A stretch of DNA of 64,000 nucleotides from Symbiodinium natans (GCA_905221605.1 CAJNDS010000391.1:62001-126000); one strand, 5' to 3'; positions 55,175-64,000 are shown, numbered from the stretch's first letter. The notes: generated by a model from the letters alone, not told the origin. Program-made: numbers and translations.

Positions 55175-58100
55175 ATGAGGCATTACGCAACACGCTTTCT
55201 CTTGCGCTTGAGGAAGACCATTCGGCCATGCACCTTTCACGACGCGCTCGTCGCCCAGGGCGATTTCCTGTTGGCGTACAGCAATCACTTCGTGGCAGCC
55301 CGGCGCAGAGACGGTGAGAATCTCAAGGTGAACTGCGGGCGCCGCACGCATATGTGGAAAGATTTGCGAGTCAAGTCGCATTCTGGAACGCGCGCTCTTC
55401 ATCAGGATCTCGACGGAAACATGCTTCTGGATCCGAGAATGCTTGATGCATGTTTTCGAGTGATGCATCGAGATGATGTTTGCGAAGAACAGAGTCTACC
55501 TGCAGAAAATGATTACTCGGGCGGAAAGATGGTGGAGGCCTGCGCGCAGCAGATCTTGGAGACCTGGGAGAGCTTGCAGCTCGAGCAAATGGAGCCCGTG
55601 GTTGTTCCTACTGCAGAGAACTTGGTCACGCTGAACAGGCGCGATGGTTACGCAGACTCGGACGAAGAGTCCGGTTTTTGGCACTCCTGGGAGGAACTAT
55701 TCGGTTCGCAGGCGCCCTATTCTGAAGGCGGCTTTGACGACGATGAGGAGAATATCTTGCATTCGCCCGTACCTGTTGTCGTCCACAATTTCGATCAGAT
55801 TGTGAATGATGACGACACGTTCATTGTCTGCGGCGTGCTTGAAGATCAATGGAACGCAAACAGCTTTGCAGGCAGCAGCCTCGATTATGCTGGAGGCTCG
55901 TCTGTCTTGGGCGAGGACGGTAGCATCCTTACGAGCAACTTGATGCCGCAGGACGTGTTGCTCATTCTTCCTCAGACTTACTTTTCCTTTGAATTTCTGA
56001 GTACGTGGGCTGCATGTTCGCGGAGCTTTCGAGATCATGTCCGGCAACAGCTCAACTGGAAAGGGTTAGACATTCCTATCGATGTTCCGGAGTTCACGAA
56101 CGACGAGGCACGGCTGAGACGCATGCGACGACTATGGAAACTAGCACGAAGCGTCATCATGACACAGGCCCAGCTTGCTTTTCTGAATCTGCCTCTTCAG
56201 AAAGTTCTTATTCGGTGGGAAGTGGAAAGGATTCCCTTTTCCGGTGAGCGCTCTCGTGGCTACATGTCCAGTCAAACCCTGCTTGGCGCAGCCAGGTTTC
56301 TTGCGGAAATTCCTGAAGAGATTCGAACGGTCATGATCGGGGTCAAGAGTCCTTTTGGAACGAGAAAGATTTTCTTGCACATCAGAGAGGCTTACACTGA
56401 GCGCATGTGCTTTTGCTTTTCTATGTCAGGCAGAATGGACAACCTTCCCACTGAAAAGTTTCCCGACAACGTCCTGTTTTCTGAGTTGCGCAATGAAGTT
56501 ACACTGATCTGGAATTCTCGAATGTTTGCCGTGCAGATCAACCAGCACATGTTTGGGCCGGTGCAAGTGCGAGAGGACTTGCCGAGCGGGCCATCGTCGC
56601 AAGCGATTCCTTTCATCTGGGCGAGCAATCCTAAGCGAAGTCCAAACTCGCCGAGGATTCAAATGCTGCCGTTGCTCACACCTGTTCTTCCAGACGCACG
56701 ATGCCTCTGCATCCTATGTGGTCTAGAGAGTGGCTTGAATGAACAGCAATGGCGAGTTTGCGTGGACTGCAACACGTGGGTTTGCAGAGAACACGCCCGA
56801 GCACTTCCGAACATGCAGTGCCCAGGGTGTCCCTTAGTTCTGGCCGATTATCTGGGCGGCGCTCTCCCGCCGCCTCAAATGCCTTGGGAAGTGGTCATGT
56901 CCTTGCCTCAGTACTTTTTCTCCTACTCCTACATGAAGAACCTTGCCGCCGCCTCGAAAGCGTGCAAGGCTGCGATTGTCTGGGGCGAGGCGTGGCGCAA
57001 TAAGGTCGTCGAAGTGACGTGGCCCGAGTTCACCCAAACCATTTTGCTTCGTCGAGTGGAGCCTCTCTGGCGCCACGCCAGAATTGTGGTCTTCGACATC
57101 GCGCAGCTGGCCCAGGTCCTGGAAATGCCTGAGACAGCTCACGTGCACTTCAATGTGACATCTTATCAAGGCTTTCTGCGCGGCGGCAGAGTAGTGCAAG
57201 GCTTCGAGTCCAACCAGCCTCTCATGGGCTGCGCCAATTTCGAACTCCATTTGCCTCCACGAGCCAACGGCATCTACTTCGGCGTGCAAGACCTGGACGG
57301 CAGGAAGAGATCTTACTGTCGTGTGGACAATCTCTTCACAGCAGACATCGCTTGGTCTTTCGGCGTCACAGGAAGCCGCGTCCAGCGACATCCTCGTGCC
57401 GACCAACATCATTTCTTGCCGGGCTATGCCAACCGCGTCTGCATGAAATGGAGCCAGAGGTCGTTCGCCGTCAACTTGAACGACGAAGTGGTGATTCGGG
57501 CAAGGCTTCGCGACGATGTCGGCGACTCTGCGCCGCCTTTGGCTAGGGTATTTGTGTCGGTTTTCTCGCCCCCGGGAGGCCATGGCGGCGCACAATTTCT
57601 TCGAGAAGTTGGTATGACTCCTGCCTTCTCACCTGTGGTTCGCAACGCACACATCGAGTGCGGAGTTTGTGGACGCGCGTTCAGTTTGCTGTTTCCGAGG
57701 TGGAGTGTCTGTCCTTTGTGCAGCACATGGATCTGTTCAGCGCACGTGGGCCAGATGCCGTGGAGAAGGTGTCCACGCTGCGTTTTGCAGCTGCAAGACT
57801 ACGTCGGAGGCAGCGACTACATTCGGTATGTTGACGCAGGCGGCTTTGTTGAAAACGGCGCCTTTCTGGAAGCGACGACCAAGTTCGAGCTCGTGATTTC
57901 GAGCATATACAGGCGCCATGCCGGTTTGTTCCAGCGTCTTCCTGAAGCCATCAAGCTCCTTCCGCATCCGATGATGCGTGCGGCTATGACGAAGAGACTA
58001 TGGGAGGAAACGCTGGGGAGGACACGAACAATTCTGGATTTCTTGGAAGAGACCAATCTGAACATGAACGTTGTCTTTTATCGCTACCTGCACGCGCAAG

Positions 58101-61100
58101 CGTCAAAACTACCACAGTGTCAGCTCCAGGTGTTAGGACGATTACCTCATCCGGTGGACTTTCCCGATGAGAAGGACTGGTTCCGTTTGGCCTTCGAGTT
58201 TTCCTTGAGCCTGCACTTGCTCTTGGTGACTGGCACCATTGACGGGGCGACTTCCACGTCTTCCGGCGAAGCGAAAGAAGAAAACGTTCAATGCGAATGT
58301 CGCAGTGAAAAGCTGATAGAGGAGGAGGAGATCACGCGCGCACCTTGCTTGGTCGTCGGCTTAACGGACAACTGGACTGCATTGTGTTCCAGTTCCAGTG
58401 CTAGAACCTGGCAAGACGTGCGGGGAGGTGCGTCCGAGCACAGAGCAAGTCACTCAGAGTGGTTTCTTTTGAGCTTGCGTCGCGCAGAAGCTCTTTCTCG
58501 GCAGCACGAGAGACGAAGCAGCCAAGAGCACGGCCTTCTACCTCTTGATGGTTTTTCTTTGTGGAACAAATGCTACAGCCCGTACTGTTGTCCGTCGTAC
58601 GGAACGCATACGTCCTCTATCCGCTTGCCGATGTTTTCATTCACGCACGAGCTGCCTCCCGTGTTGGAAGCCGCCCCGCTTGACTGGCAAAGCTTCAAGT
58701 GTCCGGAGATTTCATGCGGCCTCTTGTCTCGGGTACATCGGCATCTCAGGGATCAGCGGATAAGCTTCACTGCAGGCAATCACACGTACCATGTCGACGG
58801 AAAAAAAGTTTCGATCTCGGTCACGGGTCTCGTGCATTTCTTTGCGGAAGAGTTCGATGCTGATGCTGCTATCGCGTGCATGAAACGAAGTCAGAACTGG
58901 CCCAGAGAGGCATACGCCAAAGTCGTGGACGGAAAGCTGCAGCCCTTGCCGGACGCGGAGATTAAAGAACTCTGGCGCAAGAATTCAGTGGAGGCTTCTG
59001 CACGAGGAACTTGGATGCACTTGCAAATCGAAGTTTTCTTGAACGGAGGCTGCTCTGAGAATCCTGGAGTGGAGATTGATCTCTTTGCGAAGTTTCTTCA
59101 GCAGTTTCCCACGCGGCTCCTGGCCTTTCGTACAGAGTGGTGCATTTATGCAGAGAATGAAGATCTGGCTGGATGCGTCGATTTTGCTGCTCTGACTGAA
59201 GCAGGAGAAGTTGTCCTTTTTGACTGGAAGCGCACAAAGCTTCTGCGCGACAAGTACAACAATCCCTGGTCTTGCATGAAGAAGCCATTGTCTCATATTC
59301 CGGATTGTGCAGGTCAGCACTATCGACTGCAACTCAACGTTTACAAATACATTTTGCAGCAGTACTACGAGATGAGAGTTGCTGGCATGTACGTCGTCTG
59401 TCTGCACCCAGACAATGCAGATCTGGGTCCCTTCATCGACGAGGTTCCGGACATGGCACCTGAGGTGCACGCTATGTTACAGAGTCGAGCACGAAGCACG
59501 GCGCCGCCTGCATGGCAGGATCTCAGCGGCGGAGCTGAGGCCGACAGCCAGACATCTTTTGGGCGCCAGATCGAGGACGAGTTGGAGATGCAAGTTGATG
59601 ACGATAATGCCCGCCGTTCATTGGAAGAAGCCTTCGCTGCTGGGCTAGTCTTTGATGCTGCGCGCAGTGTCAGCCAAGGAAATCTTGTGCCTTCTGAAGA
59701 AGACATTTTTAGAGACGCCAAGAAACGACGTTGTATGCCTGGAGCGGAAACTACAATGGCGCGTTTGCAGGAGATTTTTCAGAACAGCGATGAGAGCTGT
59801 GCAGAATCTTTCCTGAGCATGCCGCCTGCGGTGCAGAGGATTCATGATCGCACGATCGTCCAACAGAAGAAGACATACCTTGCCCTGGTGTCGCAACGGC
59901 ATCCGACCTGGCCGGAAACAGTTCAACATCTTGCAGCAGCGGCGCTTACATGTTACCGCACTCGTTTGAGCGACATGTTTGTTCGCGATTACGTGGCATT
60001 GCTTTGGGTGATGGAAGGAGATCGATTTCTTCGGGCGCACAACGGCACCTGCTACCTTTATCACGAGCACGGAGCATTCCAGGCCTTCGTGGGCATGCCT
60101 CCAGAATCGACGTTCTCCAGGGTGAAGCCTTTTCTGTTGCAGTTGGAAGGAATGTTCAGGTTGATGAGTTCCCGAGTGGAGCGCTCGGACTATTGTCTGC
60201 TCGATGAGATCGCGCGCCTTTTTGACGAGCACAACAGCGCCTGCGAGTTCTTGAACCGTTGCCTCGATGAAGCCATCATGACAGCTGGAACACGTTCTAC
60301 TTCTAGACGACAGATGAATCGGCTGGAGGCACCGGAGAGGGGCGTGGATGCACCGGCAGAGGCTCCTGCTGGCACACCTTCGTGGCCGTTGTTTACAGCG
60401 GACATGATTAGCCGTGTAGCTGCCCCTCTGCAGCGAGACTTGCTCGAGGAGCGAAAGCTTCTCCAGTACGTGGCTCAGTGGTGCGACACACCTACGCAGC
60501 GGAGACCTGGCGTTGCTTACACAGATTGCTGCGTTCTCTATGACGTTTCTCCGGAGCACAATGTCCAACTTGTCAATGCCAGTCCGGATTTGAACATCTA
60601 TATTCGCGTCCCTCATCCTTTGCGTGCTCATGCTCTCGAGGACCCGGTGTTCCGGCAGGCCAAAGACAGGCTGGAAAAGTTTCTGAGGGAGACCTTTTGG
60701 TGCAACGAGGACTTTTTGCGGGCCTGCATGAGTGCTCTTGCCCTTGCGAAGCGTGGCGAAAACGTGGACAGATGTTTTATTGGCGAGTCTCCTGGCGGAA
60801 CTGGTCAATCTTTGTACAGCTGCCACATCGCCGCAGTCTATGCCCGAAACCATGCCTTCATTGACACTGCCGTATTTCTGAACGAGGACGAGCTCAGGAA
60901 GCAATTGGAGGGTTTTGCTCATTGCTTTATCCTTACGGCGCAAGAGGCACCGGAGTCCAACCGTGCATTTCTGCAGGACGTCTTCAAAAAGGTTTGCTCC
61001 GCTGACGACTTGGCTGCACGCCGGCCATACGGCTTCGTTACTCGCATGATGCGATGCATTGGCTGGAAGCGGTACGAGACGAACGTCATGCTGCAGTTCC

Positions 61101-64000
61101 GCAACGTCCAGGAAAGAAATTTCAACTCCATGTTTAGAAGATGCCTGGTGTGGGAGCCCAAACCGCTGTTCTGGGAGCAGAAAACTTTGGAGGAGAGTTA
61201 CCCTGACGCACACATGGACGGCATTTTCGCGAAGGACACCACGCTGAAAGAGTTTCTTGAGTCCGGGCCAGCCATTGCAGTTTCTTTGCATTTGCAGCAT
61301 GGCTTCGAAGTTCGGCACAGCCGGCAAGACTGCCGCGACATCATCGAGCAAATGGTGGTGCAGGGACCAACGGAGAAGAAAGTCAGGGCTGCGTGCGGTC
61401 TGGAGGATCGCAAGCAGGAAGGCGGCTCGAGTTCAGCCACGGCACTTGCTCATCTCGTCCGGTCGGCCACAACTGTTCAAGACGCAAACGAAGATGCGTC
61501 TGCTGAATGTTTGCATGAGAGAGTGCGAAACGCAATGATTTCTTACGGTCTGAACACGCGTGGCACTCCGGCAACGAAGTTGAAATTCAGCAAGGCCTGG
61601 TGGACTCGGTACTCGTCCTCGAAGATCGGCAACAGGACATTGACGTTGGATGTCTTGCAGGACAAAAAAATGGTCATTTTTGCTGGCGGTGCTGGAGACA
61701 AGGGAAACGTGAGCCAGTCCTTCGTGCCCATCATTCCCTTGAAAAAAGAGCTTGATCACGTCTGCGACATAGCAGCTCCCGAGCAACGCACGCAGCTGCA
61801 AGAATGCTACGATGCTCGCGCGCTCTGGAAAATTGCTGAGCAGAATCCTTCCCGAGAAACTAACGTCCAGATAATGTTGAGCTGCTACGACAAGATCTGC
61901 CAAAGACTTCAACGTCGACGAGGCAAGAAAAGCGTTCACTTGCTGGAGATGCAGGACGCATGGATGTCACGGAAGAAGAAGCTGGAGAATCAAGAAAATG
62001 CACTGCAAGACTTATTGGAACTTCTTGAATCTGCTCGCAAGAAGACTTCGGAGGACGCAGCAAGCTCGCAAGCTGCCCGCAGCAAGCCATCGCAGGAAAC
62101 AGGAGAAAAAAGACGTGCGAGAAGGAAGAGGCCGGACGCCGTAGAAGCTCTGGACGCGTCAGCGTCTTCGACTGCAAGGCAGCGAAAAGAGAACCCCCAC
62201 GGTGAGGATGCATTCGTCACGCAAGAGACAATTTACGGGATCGTGCCGGCGAATTTGGGCATTCGCACGAGGCGTTATGCCAGAGGAGCGGCTGCTCAGC
62301 ATCTCGGCAGAGCCTGGCAGGCATTAGTCCTGAGCCACACAACGGATCTGGACATCGTGAACTGTTGCTTCAATATCATGCTGCAGTTGCTCGACAAGTT
62401 GGACGTCGATCAGCGGGAGTGGAGCAACCAGAAAGAGACACTGAGGCGATGCGCCGAGGAAAGAGACAAAGTTATTGAAGAAGACCTTCAATTGGATGGT
62501 GCCACTGGCAAAGATGTGCTGAACAAAGTCTTCAATGGTGGCAATCCGCCACAGACGTTGACAAGCAACAAATTCATTCAGAGGCTGCAGCAGCTGTCTA
62601 TCTTCTGTCGATGGGTTGCTGTCTCGGCTTTACCAAACGTTTACGACCATATGCTCGAAAACGCCGATAAGGAGAATCCGGAATCGAGTACCTTGCATCA
62701 TTTGTGGACGGTCGTGGAAGATCGCATCATCGACGCATGGCTGGAGAAAATCGCTGGTCTGAATCCTCGTCACGTGTCTCTGCATTTTGATGGCATTCGC
62801 GTAGACACCTCCGTGATAGGCGACGACGTGGAGAATTTCTGTGCACAATGCTCCGATCATATAGCGGAGAAAACAGGCTTCAAAATCACAATCCGACCAA
62901 AGCTGCATCGGCATTTTTTGGAAGAATTGAGGAGCAAGCGGGGTTTCGAAGAGGTGCCCTGTCCTGAAGAGCTAGAAGAACCGGGCAATTGCATTCTGCG
63001 GAGCTTGCATCATCTGGGGTACAAAGCACAAGCTCTCGCCATGGCAACAGATGTCAGCTCAGAATTCCATCAATATTTTCGGCGCAAACATCACAGGACA
63101 TATGCTCAGGTGAGTGAACGCACCGGCTTGTTCATGAATCCGACGTTTGCAGCAGCAAGCACACCTTTCTCGGCCGGCCAGAAGAAGCTCATGCATCTTC
63201 ATACACAAGGAGATCCACATTGTGTCGCATTGGAAGTGGTCACCGCAAACGAATTTATCATCACAGATGAGAAGAAGCAGTACAAGGTCAGCTCCACGGA
63301 CTTCTTGAAATGCCTCAAGGCTGCTGTAGACTCGAAGTACATCGTTCTTTTTGATATCTTCGGGAGCGAAGCAGAAGCAAATGCAGCACAAGCATCGAAC
63401 ACGGATGACGCTTTGACCGCCACAGAGATGGACAGTTTGCGGTGTCTTCATGCAGCGGGCGAGGCGCAGGATGATGACTTCGTGGTGGACATGGAAGAAG
63501 CAACTGACGCGGAAGAGCCGCCGGAGGAGTCAGAAGACGAAGGCATCGTGCGCGTCGGCGACAGATTGTTGAGTTCCCTGAAAAATGAAGTCACGCAACT
63601 GAAAGCTGAGTGCATTCCTAGGAGTGACGGCGAGTATAGGTGCCCGTTTTGTCCGTGGCGGTCTTGGGCAGCGAACCAATCGAAGAAGAGAGTTCTTGAT
63701 CACGTCGAGAAGTACCACGACCACATCCACCAGTTCGTCGCCAGTGGGACCAAGCAACTGAAGCTCATCATTTCGTTACACGATGCTGCTCAGTGCACGG
63801 GATCTGAACAGGGCGACCTGCTCACAAGAAGCGCTGAAATGCTGCGCTGCACAGTGCAGCCAGCTGTGTGTGCTTCTACCACCTCGATAGATCGACATAT
63901 TCGCTTGGTCTTCACAGAGCGCGGGCCTGAGTTCTGGAATGCGGTTTCAGTCCAAGAGTTCCCGCTGCGACGTGTTCGCAATCTGTACTACACCTATGAG
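55175..64000 (+). CDS. Giant multidomain protein: F-box/zinc repeats, PD-(D/E)XK nuclease, SF3-like ATPase, C2H2 finger (3' partial)
   Basis: A single frame of 2,942 codons without a stop runs off the window. ATG 55175 directly follows an in-frame TAA (55172), so it is the earliest Met unless an upstream exon splices in. Order by residue: basic N-terminus; acidic linker 140-250; F-box-like 257-290; beta-rich 320-500; zinc cluster 512-552; F-box-like 569-605; beta-rich 650-815; zinc cluster 829-869; nuclease about 1270-1410; ATPase about 1810-2010; coiled-coil and basic patch 2240-2320 (KRRARRKR); segment with HFDGIRVD 2537-2544; possible Cys/His protease-like region 2600-2730; acidic stretch 2760-2800; C2H2 finger 2823-2848. 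No intron is visible over 8.8 kb, unlike the exons to the left. Nuclease plus helicase-like ATPase plus DNA-binding fingers suggest replication, recombination or transposition. Mobile-element origin is inferred; no integrase, terminal repeats or capsid genes are visible. Confidence 0.93.
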   Translation, partial: MRHYATRFLLRLRKTIRPCTFHDALVAQGDFLLAYSNHFVAARRRDGENLKVNCGRRTHMWKDLRVKSHSGTRALHQDLDGNMLLDPRMLDACFRVMHRDDVCEEQSLPAENDYSGGKMVEACAQQILETWESLQLEQMEPVVVPTAENLVTLNRRDGYADSDEESGFWHSWEELFGSQAPYSEGGFDDDEENILHSPVPVVVHNFDQIVNDDDTFIVCGVLEDQWNANSFAGSSLDYAGGSSVLGEDGSILTSNLMPQDVLLILPQTYFSFEFLSTWAACSRSFRDHVRQQLNWKGLDIPIDVPEFTNDEARLRRMRRLWKLARSVIMTQAQLAFLNLPLQKVLIRWEVERIPFSGERSRGYMSSQTLLGAARFLAEIPEEIRTVMIGVKSPFGTRKIFLHIREAYTERMCFCFSMSGRMDNLPTEKFPDNVLFSELRNEVTLIWNSRMFAVQINQHMFGPVQVREDLPSGPSSQAIPFIWASNPKRSPNSPRIQMLPLLTPVLPDARCLCILCGLESGLNEQQWRVCVDCNTWVCREHARALPNMQCPGCPLVLADYLGGALPPPQMPWEVVMSLPQYFFSYSYMKNLAAASKACKAAIVWGEAWRNKVVEVTWPEFTQTILLRRVEPLWRHARIVVFDIAQLAQVLEMPETAHVHFNVTSYQGFLRGGRVVQGFESNQPLMGCANFELHLPPRANGIYFGVQDLDGRKRSYCRVDNLFTADIAWSFGVTGSRVQRHPRADQHHFLPGYANRVCMKWSQRSFAVNLNDEVVIRARLRDDVGDSAPPLARVFVSVFSPPGGHGGAQFLREVGMTPAFSPVVRNAHIECGVCGRAFSLLFPRWSVCPLCSTWICSAHVGQMPWRRCPRCVLQLQDYVGGSDYIRYVDAGGFVENGAFLEATTKFELVISSIYRRHAGLFQRLPEAIKLLPHPMMRAAMTKRLWEETLGRTRTILDFLEETNLNMNVVFYRYLHAQASKLPQCQLQVLGRLPHPVDFPDEKDWFRLAFEFSLSLHLLLVTGTIDGATSTSSGEAKEENVQCECRSEKLIEEEEITRAPCLVVGLTDNWTALCSSSSARTWQDVRGGASEHRASHSEWFLLSLRRAEALSRQHERRSSQEHGLLPLDGFSLWNKCYSPYCCPSYGTHTSSIRLPMFSFTHELPPVLEAAPLDWQSFKCPEISCGLLSRVHRHLRDQRISFTAGNHTYHVDGKKVSISVTGLVHFFAEEFDADAAIACMKRSQNWPREAYAKVVDGKLQPLPDAEIKELWRKNSVEASARGTWMHLQIEVFLNGGCSENPGVEIDLFAKFLQQFPTRLLAFRTEWCIYAENEDLAGCVDFAALTEAGEVVLFDWKRTKLLRDKYNNPWSCMKKPLSHIPDCAGQHYRLQLNVYKYILQQYYEMRVAGMYVVCLHPDNADLGPFIDEVPDMAPEVHAMLQSRARSTAPPAWQDLSGGAEADSQTSFGRQIEDELEMQVDDDNARRSLEEAFAAGLVFDAARSVSQGNLVPSEEDIFRDAKKRRCMPGAETTMARLQEIFQNSDESCAESFLSMPPAVQRIHDRTIVQQKKTYLALVSQRHPTWPETVQHLAAAALTCYRTRLSDMFVRDYVALLWVMEGDRFLRAHNGTCYLYHEHGAFQAFVGMPPESTFSRVKPFLLQLEGMFRLMSSRVERSDYCLLDEIARLFDEHNSACEFLNRCLDEAIMTAGTRSTSRRQMNRLEAPERGVDAPAEAPAGTPSWPLFTADMISRVAAPLQRDLLEERKLLQYVAQWCDTPTQRRPGVAYTDCCVLYDVSPEHNVQLVNASPDLNIYIRVPHPLRAHALEDPVFRQAKDRLEKFLRETFWCNEDFLRACMSALALAKRGENVDRCFIGESPGGTGQSLYSCHIAAVYARNHAFIDTAVFLNEDELRKQLEGFAHCFILTAQEAPESNRAFLQDVFKKVCSADDLAARRPYGFVTRMMRCIGWKRYETNVMLQFRNVQERNFNSMFRRCLVWEPKPLFWEQKTLEESYPDAHMDGIFAKDTTLKEFLESGPAIAVSLHLQHGFEVRHSRQDCRDIIEQMVVQGPTEKKVRAACGLEDRKQEGGSSSATALAHLVRSATTVQDANEDASAECLHERVRNAMISYGLNTRGTPATKLKFSKAWWTRYSSSKIGNRTLTLDVLQDKKMVIFAGGAGDKGNVSQSFVPIIPLKKELDHVCDIAAPEQRTQLQECYDARALWKIAEQNPSRETNVQIMLSCYDKICQRLQRRRGKKSVHLLEMQDAWMSRKKKLENQENALQDLLELLESARKKTSEDAASSQAARSKPSQETGEKRRARRKRPDAVEALDASASSTARQRKENPHGEDAFVTQETIYGIVPANLGIRTRRYARGAAAQHLGRAWQALVLSHTTDLDIVNCCFNIMLQLLDKLDVDQREWSNQKETLRRCAEERDKVIEEDLQLDGATGKDVLNKVFNGGNPPQTLTSNKFIQRLQQLSIFCRWVAVSALPNVYDHMLENADKENPESSTLHHLWTVVEDRIIDAWLEKIAGLNPRHVSLHFDGIRVDTSVIGDDVENFCAQCSDHIAEKTGFKITIRPKLHRHFLEELRSKRGFEEVPCPEELEEPGNCILRSLHHLGYKAQALAMATDVSSEFHQYFRRKHHRTYAQVSERTGLFMNPTFAAASTPFSAGQKKLMHLHTQGDPHCVALEVVTANEFIITDEKKQYKVSSTDFLKCLKAAVDSKYIVLFDIFGSEAEANAAQASNTDDALTATEMDSLRCLHAAGEAQDDDFVVDMEEATDAEEPPEESEDEGIVRVGDRLLSSLKNEVTQLKAECIPRSDGEYRCPFCPWRSWAANQSKKRVLDHVEKYHDHIHQFVASGTKQLKLIISLHDAAQCTGSEQGDLLTRSAEMLRCTVQPAVCASTTSIDRHIRLVFTERGPEFWNAVSVQEFPLRRVRNLYYTYE
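56702..57781 (+). other. Duplicated zinc-cluster domain within the giant protein
   Basis: Two clusters share exactly the spacing C-x2-C-x13-C-x2-C-x4-C-x2-H-x8-C-x2-C (residues 512-552 and 829-869; middle parts TWVCREH and TWICSAH). Eight ligands fit two zinc ions in a RING/FYVE-like cross-brace or a B-box-like arrangement. Each is followed by D-Y-[LV]-G-G. A similar DYAGG precedes the first F-box-like segment. Confidence 0.75.
58982..59410 (+). other. RecB-like PD-(D/E)XK nuclease domain
   Basis: Visible motifs in order: GTWMHLQIE (His1282, Glu1286), TEWCIYAE (Glu1321), GCVDFAA (Asp1336), VVLFDWKRT (Asp1350, Lys1352) and QLNVYKYIL (Gln1386-x3-Tyr1390). This is the full motif set I-IV plus QxxxY of RecB/Cas4-type exonucleases, so the site appears intact. 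Expected activity: metal-dependent DNA end processing. Confidence 0.85.
60600..61200 (+). other. SF3/D5-like ATPase domain with altered Walker A
   Basis: CFIGESPGGTGQSLYS (residues 1868-1883) has the P-loop shape GxxGxGGTGKS but with Gln1878 where Lys is expected. Downstream CFILTAQEAPESN (around Glu1924) sits where the Walker B/sensor strand would be, and VMLQFRNVQER follows. The upstream segment (LYDVSPEHNVQLVNASPD) fits a D5-type N-terminal region loosely. Confidence 0.6.
62972..63370 (+). other. Possible Cys-His protease-like domain
   Basis: PGNCILRSLHHLGY (Cys2606) resembles the nucleophile helix of OTU/papain-fold enzymes. GDPHCVALEVV (His2682) then EFIITDEKKQY and SKYIVLFDIF resemble the catalytic-His strand pair. 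By-eye match only. Confidence 0.35.
63641..63718 (+). other. C2H2 zinc finger
   Basis: C2823-x2-C2826-x16-H2843-x4-H2848 (YRCPFCPW ... LDHVEKYH). Close to classical C2H2/BED spacing with a longer middle. Probable DNA binding. Confidence 0.65.

Noticed and set aside
59645-61351. 568-codon minus-strand open frame
   Set aside because: It is the antisense of the large plus-strand frame, whose nuclease and ATPase motifs are unmistakable. Similar antisense frames at 56,834-57,595 and elsewhere are shadows too.
62762-62870. DNA-polymerase active-site motif (HFDGIRVD)
   Set aside because: A lone DG-containing strand is not enough; no companion polymerase motifs at proper spacing were seen.
1-64000. 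tRNA or rRNA genes
   Set aside because: No cloverleaf with A/B boxes and no conserved rRNA segment was recognised by eye; a covariance-model scan would be decisive.

Overview
The window reads as nuclear DNA of a dinoflagellate (inference). Four things point there. Coding sequence is cut into many short exons, and nearly all recognisable ones from 1 to 45.4 kb lie on the minus strand, like a one-way dinoflagellate gene array. Predicted introns use GT, and apparently also GC and GA, at the 5' end. Introns are packed with short mobile-element-like sequences flanked by direct repeats (introners). The plant-type telomere repeat TTTAGGG/CCCTAAA, which dinoflagellates use, occurs in dozens of internal blocks. 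No organism-specific marker such as the spliced leader was found, so the assignment is not certain.

Region 1-28 kb and 34.8-45.8 kb: minus-strand exons of about 30-200 bp separated by TTTAGGG-type arrays and hairpin-forming repeats. Three genes are recognisable: an OSCP1 (organic solute carrier partner 1/NOR1) homologue at 3.5-4.2 kb, a ubiquitin-fold protein at 1.9-2.6 kb and a type-1 methionine aminopeptidase C-terminus at 44.3-45.3 kb. A p25-alpha/TPPP-like exon at 35.3 kb is weaker. The other exons are open, protein-like and splice-compatible but unidentified. In several cases exon phases match exactly across an intron that is a pure (GTTTAGG)n array or one hairpin element, and several telomere-rich inserts are flanked by 8-18 bp direct repeats, so they look like insertions that became introns.

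Region 28-34.8 kb: unique, GC-rich, almost free of telomere repeats, with an AT-rich island, several short inverted-repeat elements and no gene that can be named.

Region 46.1-50.5 kb: three unrelated satellites back to back (303-bp TTTAAAC-rich units; 47-bp GC-rich units; about 790-bp higher-order units built from about 125-bp monomers). They separate the leftward (minus) genes from rightward (plus) genes, so they occupy a divergent strand-switch region.

Region 50.6-64 kb: plus-strand coding. After some exon candidates, one uninterrupted reading frame runs from an ATG at 55,175 to the window edge (2,942 codons, no stop, no visible intron). It encodes a large multidomain protein: two copies of an F-box-like/beta-rich/zinc-binding unit, a RecB-like PD-(D/E)XK nuclease, an SF3/D5-like ATPase with an altered Walker A, a basic nuclear-targeting patch, a possible Cys-His protease-like domain and a C2H2 zinc finger. 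Nuclease plus helicase plus zinc fingers in one intronless polyprotein suggests a replicative mobile element or a domesticated one. This protein and the telomere-repeat introns are the two most unusual things here.
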